Below are positions 7,439 through 14,389 of a stretch of DNA of 54,090 nucleotides, one piece after another. Location: assembly GCA_019136515.1 (NCBI GenBank), contig JAGVUB010000053.1:1-54090 (forward strand), in the 5' to 3' direction. The DNA comes from Verrucomicrobiota bacterium (lineage in GTDB: Bacteria > Verrucomicrobiota > Verrucomicrobiia > Opitutales > Opitutaceae). Numbering within the stretch: position 1 is the first letter of the stretch; the number at the start of each line of letters is the position of its first letter. The notes under the pieces are model-generated. The model made no database searches. It was not told the origin of the DNA and saw nothing but the letters and a program-made list of their open reading frames with translations. A program made the position numbers and the translations under genes.

Positions 7439-7624
7439 ATGGCCAAGGAGCAACAGCAGCAGGTGGACGAGGCCCCGAAGGCGGGCATCGACCTCGATCT
7501 GCACGACCTCAACCTATCGTTGTCGGTCGCCGAACGTTGGCGCCAACACGATGAGGCGCTGGCCCTGATCGAAAAGCTTGAAGCCGCCCGGAAGTCGCGC
7601 GATGACGCCGTTCAGCCAACATGA
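7439..7624 (+). CDS. Small hypothetical protein
   Basis: 61 residues, charged and helical (MAKEQQQQVDEAPK... then VAERWRQHDEALALIEKLEAA), with no signal peptide. The start at 7439 is chosen because GAAGGTGAGG (7427-7436) just upstream is the clearest Shine-Dalgarno in this region. The upstream ATG at 7337 would read through the recD2 fragment. Its TGA overlaps the next start (ATGA at 7621-7624), so the pair is translationally coupled. No family recognised; a helical accessory or regulatory partner of the next protein is possible. Confidence 0.6.
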   Translation: MAKEQQQQVDEAPKAGIDLDLHDLNLSLSVAERWRQHDEALALIEKLEAARKSRDDAVQPT

Positions 7625-8316
7625 AGACTTGGAACCTTTGCGGCATTGCCGCGGCCGTCGCTTTCTTCTTCGGGGTTCTGCTTGATGCAGAGTGCCGCGC
7701 TGGCGTCACGATTCTGGCCGAGGACGGCGCAAAACTTGAAGTCTCCGAGAAAACCTATCAGCGGCTTTCTGCGAGGCTCGGAGTTGGGACGGAGATTGGT
7801 TGGGAATCGTGCGAGCCTGGGGCGGAGACGCTTATCGGGCGGCTTTACCGGGTGGCTTCGCAATTCCAGTTTGCATACCTGTTCTGTGCCGACGGTGAGG
7901 AGACTGTCCTCGATGACGCCGATGCGCTCAGTGTGTTTTTCGACAAGAATCCCACGCTCATGTCGGGCGAGGGACTCGGCTTGATGATAAGCGGTTGCCA
8001 ACTCATACGCTGGCCGAGCCATGTGCTTCGCACTGGAGAGCTCGAGACGCCGTTTCTTGGTGGCAGTGCCAACCGCGCGGCATTGTCCCGGTGCATAGGG
8101 GAAGGTCCTGTTCTCAGTCGGGCGACTGATAGCAAATCATGGACACTGGGCTTCGCGGTTCTGCACGATGACGGGGCGGTAGATCGGGTCGTGGTTGTGG
8201 GCACTTTCGCGCCGTTTCGGATCGGCTCGATCCAGCCGACGCAGCTGATGCCGGCAGGTTCATTTTCGTGGCCGTTTCTCGGCACGTTTCGGGGTCGAAA
8301 CCCGGACATGAAGTAG
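7621..8316 (+). CDS. Hypothetical exported protein
   Basis: 231 residues. A signal-peptide-like N-terminus (MKTWNLCGIAAAVAFFFGVLL) has a likely cleavage site near residue 26 (AECRAG). The rest is beta-rich with four Cys (about 63, 89, 125 and 157) that could form disulfides in the periplasm. No recognised domain. It is coupled by ATGA to the 61-residue gene, and the two form a cassette bounded by recD2 3'-end copies (7301-7393 and 8393-8485), suggesting arrival as a unit. GC is slightly lower than in recD2. An inverted repeat follows at 8336-8352. Confidence 0.6.
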   Translation: MKTWNLCGIAAAVAFFFGVLLDAECRAGVTILAEDGAKLEVSEKTYQRLSARLGVGTEIGWESCEPGAETLIGRLYRVASQFQFAYLFCADGEETVLDDADALSVFFDKNPTLMSGEGLGLMISGCQLIRWPSHVLRTGELETPFLGGSANRAALSRCIGEGPVLSRATDSKSWTLGFAVLHDDGAVDRVVVVGTFAPFRIGSIQPTQLMPAGSFSWPFLGTFRGRNPDMK

Positions 8317-8335
8317 TGTAGGCGGTGAAGAGCCG

Positions 8336-8352
8336 ACGTTTCGGAGAAACGT
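8336..8352 (+). terminator. Inverted repeat after the two-gene cassette
   Basis: ACGTTTC (8336-8342) pairs with GAAACGT (8346-8352) over a 3-base loop, 20 bases after the stop at 8316. The same arms (GGACGTTTC/GAAACGTCC) occur at the 3' end of uvrA (46635-46679) with extra sequence between them. It is therefore a short version of a repeat family found at gene ends, possibly serving as a terminator for both convergent genes here. Confidence 0.5.
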
Positions 8353-8392
8353 ACCTGCCTGCGGATGCTCGCTACCTGATCCTCACTCCTCG

Positions 8393-10699
8393 CTACTTCT
8401 CCGCGAGCGCGGCGAGCTTCTCGCGCAGGTGGGTGCGGCGGTCGCGGCTCTCGTTGTTGCGCACGGCCATGCCCCACGCGGCGGGCTCGCCGACGATGAA
8501 CACGCGCTTCTTGCCGCGCGTGATCGCGGTGTAGAGCAGGTTGCGCTGGAGCATCATGAAGTGCGCCTTCAGCAGCGGCACGATCACCACCGGGTATTCG
8601 CTGCCCTGGCTCTTGTGGATCGAGCACGCGTAGGCGAGGGCGACGTCGCCCAGGTCGCCGCGGTCGAGGGTCTGCTTGGTGCCGTCGAAGTCGGCCTCGA
8701 GCGTGCCGGCCTCGGGGTCGACGGCGGTGACGACGGCGATGTCGCCGTTGAAGATGCCCTTGTCGTAGTTGTTGCGGAGCTGGATGAGCTTGTCGCCGGC
8801 GCGGAGCTCGCCGGCGGGCGAGCGGAGCGCGGCACCGCGGGGGTTTAAGGCGGCCTGGAGCTCGCGGTTGAGGTTGCCCACGCCGGCCACGCCCTTGTGC
8901 ATGGGCGCGAGTACCTGAACTTCGGCGACGGGATCGAAGTGCCGGAGCTTCTGCGGGATGATCCTCGTGCAGAGCTCGACGACGCGCGCGACGCACTCCT
9001 CGGCGGAGCCGACGGGGAGGAACAGCAGGTCGTGGTGCAGCGGGTGCGTGGCGAGATCGGCGATGGTCGGCGGCAGCGCGGAGTCGCCGTTGTTCACGGC
9101 GTGGGCGGTGACGACGATCTGGCTCTGGTGCTGCTGGCGGAAGATGACGGCCAGCCGCGTGACCGGCGCGAGGCCGGAGGCGATCAGGTCTTTGAGGACG
9201 TTGCCGGCGCCGACGGAGGGGAGCTGGTCGACATCGCCCACGAGCAGGATGTGCGCGGAGGACGGCACGGCCTGGAGGAGCGCGGCGGCGAGGCGGGCGT
9301 CGAGCATCGAGGCCTCGTCGACGACGAGGAAGTCGGTCGGCAGCGGCGAGGCGGAGTCGTGCGCGAAGCCGGACTTGGCGGCGTCGTACTTGAGGAGGCG
9401 GTGGATGGTTTGCGCGAAGCCGCCGGTGGTCTCGGCGATGCGCTTGGCGGCGCGGCCGGTGGGCGCGGCGAGGTGCACGCGGACTTTTTTGGCCTTCAGG
9501 ATGCCGACGAGCGCGCGCAGGGTCGCCGTTTTTCCGGTACCTGGGCCGCCGGTGAGGATGGAGATCTTCGAGGTGAGCGCGGCGCGGAGGGCGGCGGCCT
9601 GTTGCTCGGCGAACTGGATCTGGGACTTCTCCTGCGCCCATACGATCGCGGCATCGACCTTGATCGGCGGCAGGCAGGAGGTGCAGCGCAGGACGCGCGT
9701 GAAGGCGGTGGCGATCTTCTCCTCGGCGCGGTGGTAGAGCGGGAGCTGCACGGCGGTGGCCGGCTGGCCGGCGTCGCCGTGGCGGACGAGCTCGCGCGTC
9801 TCGACGAGGGCATCGATGCGTTTGGCGAGGAGCGAGGGATCGGTCTGGAGCAGCTCGGCGGCGTAGGCGCGGAGGTCGGATTCACCGTAGGCGGTGTGGC
9901 CCTCCTCGGCGAGCTCGGCCAGGGCGAAGAGCAGGCCGGCGTCGAGGCGCGGCGGGGCGTCGTTGGCGAAGCCGAGGTTGATCGCGATCTTGTCGGCGGT
10001 CTTGAAGCCGATGCCGTCGATCTCGCGGGCGACGCGGTAGGGCTCGGCGAGGAGGATCTGTTTCGCCTGCGGGCCGTACTTGCCGACCAGTTTCACGCAC
10101 TGCGAGGGCGTGACGCCGTAGGTCTGGAGGAAGATGAGGATCTCGCGGAGGGCGCGCTGGTCCTCCCAGGATTTCTTGATCGCGGTGGCGCGGGTGGGGC
10201 CGATGCCCTCGACCTCGCGCAGGCGGGCGGACTCCTCGCTGATGACGCGCAGGGTGTCGGCGCCGAAGCGGTCGACGATCTTGTTGGCGTAGGTTTTGCC
10301 GATGCCCGGCACGAGGCCGCTGCCGAGGTATTTGCGGATGCCGTAGACGCCGGCGGGGAGCTCGGAGCGCCACGCGACGATCTTGAACTGCGCGCCGTGC
10401 TGCGGGTGGTGGACCCACTCGCCGTCGAGCGAGAGCGTCTCGCCGCATTGCACGCCGGGCAGGAGGCCGACGACGGTGACGAGGGAGGAGTCGGGGGCCT
10501 TGGCGCGGATGGGGGCGTTCTTCGACTTCGTGCGCTTCGGCGGCGGCTCGTCGAGGGAATCGGGGCGGAGCTCGGCGATGGTGTAGCTGTTCTCCTCGTT
10601 GAGGAAGATGATGCGCTCGAGCACGCCGCGCAGGGAGCTGGGAGGGTTCGCCGGACCGGACACGGGGACACGGATGCCGAATGGGGAGGCGAGAGGCAA
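8393..10699 (-). CDS. recD2: RecD2-type ATP-dependent DNA helicase (RecD-like)
   Basis: 768 residues, usual for RecD2. The N-terminal OB-like and helix-hairpin-helix region contains GSGLVPGIGKTYANKIVDRFG and a second HhH (about 110-260). Helicase domain 1A has Walker A GGPGTGKT (about 382), then APTGRAAKR, Walker B LVVDEASML (about 458) and LVGDVDQLPSVGAGN. Domain 2 contains KLIQLRNNYDKGIFNGD and SIHKSQGSEYPVV, and the protein ends with ALLYTAITRGKKRV-like motif VI (here LLYTAITRGKKRVFIVG). RecD2 enzymes are 5'-3' superfamily 1B helicases in repair, working without RecBC. The 3' end is duplicated at 7301-7393. The start at 10699 is plausible; M1 lies just inside repeat DNA, so a slightly later start is possible. 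Confidence 0.93.
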   Translation of the reverse strand: MPLASPFGIRVPVSGPANPPSSLRGVLERIIFLNEENSYTIAELRPDSLDEPPPKRTKSKNAPIRAKAPDSSLVTVVGLLPGVQCGETLSLDGEWVHHPQHGAQFKIVAWRSELPAGVYGIRKYLGSGLVPGIGKTYANKIVDRFGADTLRVISEESARLREVEGIGPTRATAIKKSWEDQRALREILIFLQTYGVTPSQCVKLVGKYGPQAKQILLAEPYRVAREIDGIGFKTADKIAINLGFANDAPPRLDAGLLFALAELAEEGHTAYGESDLRAYAAELLQTDPSLLAKRIDALVETRELVRHGDAGQPATAVQLPLYHRAEEKIATAFTRVLRCTSCLPPIKVDAAIVWAQEKSQIQFAEQQAAALRAALTSKISILTGGPGTGKTATLRALVGILKAKKVRVHLAAPTGRAAKRIAETTGGFAQTIHRLLKYDAAKSGFAHDSASPLPTDFLVVDEASMLDARLAAALLQAVPSSAHILLVGDVDQLPSVGAGNVLKDLIASGLAPVTRLAVIFRQQHQSQIVVTAHAVNNGDSALPPTIADLATHPLHHDLLFLPVGSAEECVARVVELCTRIIPQKLRHFDPVAEVQVLAPMHKGVAGVGNLNRELQAALNPRGAALRSPAGELRAGDKLIQLRNNYDKGIFNGDIAVVTAVDPEAGTLEADFDGTKQTLDRGDLGDVALAYACSIHKSQGSEYPVVIVPLLKAHFMMLQRNLLYTAITRGKKRVFIVGEPAAWGMAVRNNESRDRRTHLREKLAALAEK

Positions 10700-10908
10700 G
10701 AGGGGAGAGGGCGGTGGACGGTTGCCGGTAACCGGTAGCCGGTATCCAGTGGGCGGTGGACGGTGGGCGGAGGGCGGTTGCCAGTTGCCGGTGGGATGTA
10801 GGCGGTTGCCGGTAGCCGGTTGCCGGTAGCCGGTGGACCGAGTAACGGGCTTCGCCCCACGCGGCTGCGCGGGATGGGTCGCGCCGTGGTTGAAACGGAA
10901 GGGGCGGT
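10700..10908. repeat. GGTTGCCGGT-type repeat tract and hairpin repeat variant
   Basis: Nearly all of 10705-10835 is degenerate tandem GGTAACCGGT/GGCGGTTGCCGGT/GTGGGCGGTGGACGG units. At 10839-10863 lies a divergent copy of the hairpin repeat whose inner stem is GGGC-TTC-GCCC instead of GGAC-TTC-GTCC: both arms changed and pairing is kept. No gene is seen. Confidence 0.7.
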
Positions 10909-12006
10909 TCAGCGGTACTGCCGCATAAACTCCTGTTGGCCGAGCCAGGCGATGAGTTCGTCAGCCATCGCGCGATCGTCGGCCACGCGCGGGTGCGGCC
11001 CGGACCAGTGGTTGAAGACGAAGTGGTGGACCTTCGCGTCCTTGGCCTCGAGCTGCTCGACGGCGGCGGACCAGGCGGCGCGCAGCTCCTCGTGTTTCGC
11101 GCCGTTGAACATGCCGCCGCGCAGGATCACGATGTGCGCGTGCGGATAGGCGGCGCGGATTGCGCCGACGAGCGAGACGTAGCCGGCGGTGAACTCCTTG
11201 GCGGGGAAGGGGAGCTTGTTCACGGTGGTGAACGAGCCGTCGTTCTCGCCGTAGTTGAGGCAGATCACGTCGGGCGTCCAGGTGGCGAGGTCGGCGCGGC
11301 GCGACTTCTCGGTCGGATACACGCGGTCCCAGACGTTGCCGATCACCTCGGGATAGTAGCCGATGGCAATGCCGATGCCGCTGACGGCGATGTTGCGGTA
11401 GTCGGCGCCGAACGCGGCGGCGGTGAAGGCGGCGTAGCTCTTGGCGTTGTTGTGTGTGGAGCGGTCCTCCCACTGGTCCTCGCCCGGGTCCTCGTTGCAG
11501 GCGCCGGCGGTGATGGAGTCGCCGAAGAACTGCATCCGGAGCTTGTAGACGGGGGCGGCGGGCACCCAGGCGTGGGCGCCGTCGGCGATCTCGATGCCGC
11601 GGAAGCGCGCATGGCCGGCGGAGGCCTCGGAGCGCTTGAAGACCGTGAGCCGGTGGCGGCCGGGCCCCAGCGGCTGGGGAAAGGCGAGGCGCGACTGGCC
11701 GGCGTGGCAGACTCCGAGCACGGCGGTGGTGCCGTCGACGGTGACATCGAAGAAGCTCTGGCCCTCGCCCCAGTCGAACCGGAGCGCCAGCGTCGGGCCT
11801 TCGAAGTCGATGGCGATGCGGCTGGCCTGCCAGATCACGGCGGAGGCCGCCGGCTCCGAGGTGTCGAAGCGGCCTTCATAGCGGAAACGGGAGTCGTCGG
11901 CGGGGATGGTTTGCATGGCGGTGGCCGGGGCGGTGGCGCGCAGGGCGCAACCGCAGAACCCGAGGGCGAGAAGCAGCGGGACGAGCAGGTTCTTCGCAGC
12001 GATCAT
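10909..12006 (-). CDS. Secreted CE2-type carbohydrate esterase (SGNH fold)
   Basis: 365 residues. A lipoprotein-like signal ([11 protein letters not shown]) suggests outer-surface or periplasmic attachment. An N-terminal jelly roll (about 35-150) is followed by an SGNH hydrolase domain with FFGDSITAG (Ser about 161), [10 protein letters not shown] (block III Asn) and a C-terminal HPRVADD His (about 335). This two-domain order is that of family CE2 acetyl esterases, which deacetylate xylan and glucomannan. The start at 12006 was chosen because it begins the signal sequence; the longer frame to 12375 lies antisense to aroC. It diverges from aroC. It fits functionally with the polysaccharide locus downstream, although aroC and a CobW-like gene separate them. 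Confidence 0.8.
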   Translation of the reverse strand: MIAAKNLLVPLLLALGFCGCALRATAPATAMQTIPADDSRFRYEGRFDTSEPAASAVIWQASRIAIDFEGPTLALRFDWGEGQSFFDVTVDGTTAVLGVCHAGQSRLAFPQPLGPGRHRLTVFKRSEASAGHARFRGIEIADGAHAWVPAAPVYKLRMQFFGDSITAGACNEDPGEDQWEDRSTHNNAKSYAAFTAAAFGADYRNIAVSGIGIAIGYYPEVIGNVWDRVYPTEKSRRADLATWTPDVICLNYGENDGSFTTVNKLPFPAKEFTAGYVSLVGAIRAAYPHAHIVILRGGMFNGAKHEELRAAWSAAVEQLEAKDAKVHHFVFNHWSGPHPRVADDRAMADELIAWLGQQEFMRQYR

Positions 12007-12115
12007 CGGCGGGATCGTGCGGTCGGGCCGCGGGCTGGCAAACGCAGAGTCGCCGCAAAAGCCGGGCGACTCCGCGCTTGCGGCGCCGCAGCGCGCTGGG
12101 CACGTTCGCGCCACC
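12007..12115. promoter_or_regulatory. Divergent promoter region with inverted repeat
   Basis: 109 bases separate the CE2 start and the aroC start, so both promoters must lie here. GAGTCGCC (12047-12054) and GGCGACTC (12065-12072) form an 8-bp inverted repeat with a 10-base loop, a candidate operator or leader hairpin. No convincing -35/-10 boxes could be assigned. Confidence 0.35.
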
Positions 12116-13207
12116 ATGGGCAGCAGCTTCGGCAAACTCTTCACGATCTCCACCTGGGGCGAGAGCCACGGGGGCGGAGTGGGTGTCGTCATCGACGGTT
12201 GTCCGCCGAACCTGCCGCTCACCGTGGAGGAGATCCAGGCCGAGCTCGACCGGCGGCGGCCGGGCCAGAGCGACATCGTCACGCCGCGCAAGGAGGACGA
12301 CAAGGTCACGATCCTCAGCGGCGTATTCGACGGACTGACGACCGGCACGCCGCTCGCGATGGTGGTGGGCAACACCGACCAACGGCCGGGCGCCTACGAC
12401 GAGATGCGCGACAAGTTCCGCCCCTCGCATGCCGACTTCGCCTACCAGGCCAAGTACGGCGTGCGCGACCATCGGGGCGGCGGGCGCTCCTCGGCGCGCG
12501 AGACGATCGGCCGCGTGGCGGCGGGCGCGGTGGCCCGCAAGCTTCTGGCGAAGGCCGGCGATGTGCAGATCCGGGCGTTCGTGACGCGGATCCACGACAT
12601 CGCCGCGCCCGATGGCCTGGCGTTCCCGAGCCTCGCGGAGGTCGAGGCCTCCGCGGTGCGCTGCCCCCATGCCGAGACGGCGGCGCGGATGATCGAGCGG
12701 ATCAAGGCCGTGCGCGCCGAGGGCGACTCGGTAGGCGGGGTGATCGAGTGCCGTATCCGCAATGTTCCGGCCGGGTTGGGCGAACCGGTGTTCGACCGGC
12801 TCGAGGCCGACCTCGCGAAGGCGATGCTCTCGCTGCCGGCGACCAAGGGCTTCGAGATCGGCAGCGGCTTTGTCGGCTCCTGGCTGAAGGGGTCCGAGCA
12901 CAACGATCTGTTCGAGTCCCGCGACGGCCGCATCCGCACGAAGACCAACCGCTCGGGCGGCGTGCAGGGCGGCATCAGCAACGGCGAGGAGATCGTCTTT
13001 CGCGTGGCCTTCAAGCCGACCGCCACGATCCTGCAGCCGCAGCAGACCGTGGATCGCGAAGGCCGGGCCGCCGAACTCGTCGGCCGCGGCCGGCACGACC
13101 CCTGTGTGGTGCCACGCGCGGTCGTCATCGTGGAGGCGATGGCGGCGCTGGTGCTGGTCGACCACTGGATGCGGCAGGAGGCGCAGCGCTCGGCGTTGCG
13201 GTTCTGA
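12116..13207 (+). CDS. aroC: Chorismate synthase
   Basis: 363 residues, the usual length. It makes chorismate from EPSP in the last shikimate step, using reduced FMN. The N-terminal signature [23 protein letters not shown] is diagnostic. Also present are [15 protein letters not shown], the FMN-binding [16 protein letters not shown] and the C-terminal [17 protein letters not shown]. The ATG at 12116 precedes GSSFGKLF; upstream codons to 11906 belong to the intergenic region and the CE2 gene on the other strand. A housekeeping gene, followed after 28 bases by the CobW-like gene. Confidence 0.97.
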   Translation: MGSSFGKLFTISTWGESHGGGVGVVIDGCPPNLPLTVEEIQAELDRRRPGQSDIVTPRKEDDKVTILSGVFDGLTTGTPLAMVVGNTDQRPGAYDEMRDKFRPSHADFAYQAKYGVRDHRGGGRSSARETIGRVAAGAVARKLLAKAGDVQIRAFVTRIHDIAAPDGLAFPSLAEVEASAVRCPHAETAARMIERIKAVRAEGDSVGGVIECRIRNVPAGLGEPVFDRLEADLAKAMLSLPATKGFEIGSGFVGSWLKGSEHNDLFESRDGRIRTKTNRSGGVQGGISNGEEIVFRVAFKPTATILQPQQTVDREGRAAELVGRGRHDPCVVPRAVVIVEAMAALVLVDHWMRQEAQRSALRF

Positions 13208-13235
13208 GACCGCGCCCCGCGTCTTCCCCACACTC

Positions 13236-13970
13236 ATGCCCGTCGAACTCTATTTCATCCTCGGCAGCGCCGGTGCGCATCGCCGGATCGTGCTGGCGGA
13301 CCTTGTCGCCGAAGGGCTGATGCCCGACGACCGGGCCGCGGTCCTGCTCAGTGCCGACGAGGCGCCGGATGCCGGGGGCGATGCCGCCCTCGCGAAGTGC
13401 GGCGCAGTCGTGGCCCGCTGGACCTGGACGAAACCGGAGATGGACTTCGAGGTGCCCGAGGGCGTTACCCACCTCTTCCTCGTCGCCGACGGGCGGAGCA
13501 ACCCCGTCGACCAGGTCGAGGCGCTGCGCGAACTGCTCCTGATGCGCACCGATCTGCGGCTGGCGCGGGTGCTCTTCGTGGCCGATGCGGCGCTGTTGCA
13601 CGCAAAGGCGGAACTCCAGCCGTGGTACGACGCCTGTGCGCACTACGCCGACGTGGTGCTGCTGACCAAGGTCGGCGGGCTCGACCAGAAGTGGATCGGG
13701 GCGGTCGAGAAACGGTACCGCGAGCAGTATTATCCGTTCCTTTACGAGATCGTGTGGCGCGACCAGTTGAAGAACCCGGCGGTGCTGCTGGTGCCCGAGG
13801 CCCGGCGGGTCTCGCAGGTGTTCGACGAGGACATCGCGCTGGCCGACGAGAGCGACGAGGAGATCGAGGCCGCGAAGGCGGAGAACGACAAGTACTTCGC
13901 CCGCACGCGCGGTGGCTCCCGCGTGGAGCAGATCCCCGCCATCGCGACGTACTTGTCCGACGGCGCGTAG
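13236..13970 (+). CDS. CobW/G3E-like protein with degenerate P-loop
   Basis: 244 residues. The start (VELYFILGSAGAHRRIVLADLV) aligns with the start of CobW/COG0523 G3E GTPases (I-G-x-x-G-x-G-K-T-T-L), but the Gly-Lys-Thr of Walker A is replaced by Ala-His-Arg. YADVVLLTKVGGLDQ sits where the family has the G4 motif ADVIxLNKxD, again without a proper NKxD. A charged C-terminal tail (IALADESDEEIEAAKAEND) follows. G3E proteins are GTP-dependent metal chaperones; this one probably does not bind GTP in the usual way. It lies 28 bases after aroC and is likely cotranscribed. The relationship is inferred from pattern only. Confidence 0.5.
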   Translation: MPVELYFILGSAGAHRRIVLADLVAEGLMPDDRAAVLLSADEAPDAGGDAALAKCGAVVARWTWTKPEMDFEVPEGVTHLFLVADGRSNPVDQVEALRELLLMRTDLRLARVLFVADAALLHAKAELQPWYDACAHYADVVLLTKVGGLDQKWIGAVEKRYREQYYPFLYEIVWRDQLKNPAVLLVPEARRVSQVFDEDIALADESDEEIEAAKAENDKYFARTRGGSRVEQIPAIATYLSDGA

Positions 13971-14389
13971 TCTGGGGGAGTGCGGCTGCGTTCCTCGCTC
14001 GCCGCGAGGCTGCGGGTGGGAGTCTCGCCGGTGAGCGCAAACGGGTGGGGGCGTGTGGCGGCAGAAGTGGGCCGCCGGCCGGGGTTTCTCGGCTTGAACT
14101 GCGTTGCCGGCGCTGCGGGCCAGCGAGCAGATTGCAGGCGGTTCTCGCGTCACCGACGTCGGGAGCGCACCAGCGGGACGGTGGGTCCGCACCTCGCAGA
14201 CCGGCGAGAGTCGATCAATCGGCGCGTTGCGCGGGGGATCATTGGGCATAACCAGATGATGCCGGTGAGTTTCTTTGGCCAGACGGGGAACCTCACTGTC
14301 AAGTAAGCGGTGCGTCGTCGCTGCCGCCTGAGCCTTTTCCACTGCTCCCGACCCGCCTGGTTTCCCCGTCCGCCGATCGCCTCCCTCCG
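13971..14389 (+). promoter_or_regulatory. Leader region of the polysaccharide locus
   Basis: 419 bases without a convincing gene, separating housekeeping genes from the 24-kb enzyme locus, so the main promoter probably lies here. A hairpin CCTCGC/GCGAGG (13993-14009) follows the CobW-like stop. The remainder is high-GC. A short frame ending NQMMPVSFFGQTGNLTVK at 14306 looks protein-like but has no context. No regulator site could be named. Confidence 0.35.

Noticed and set aside
8897..10738. 613-residue plus-strand ORF antisense to recD2
   Set aside because: It is Gly/Ala/Asp/Glu-rich shadow coding of a very GC-rich gene; recD2 on the other strand has all helicase motifs.
10705..10835. Possible CRISPR or minisatellite array
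   Set aside because: Units are short, degenerate and without constant-length spacers; they match a dispersed repeat family.
11906..12115. Longer aroC start
   Set aside because: It would extend aroC into the CE2 gene; the conserved N-terminus begins at 12116.
14256..14306. Short frame MMPVSFFGQTGNLTVK
   Set aside because: Looks protein-like, but is only 16 codons with no ribosome binding site or homologous context; mentioned only in the leader entry.
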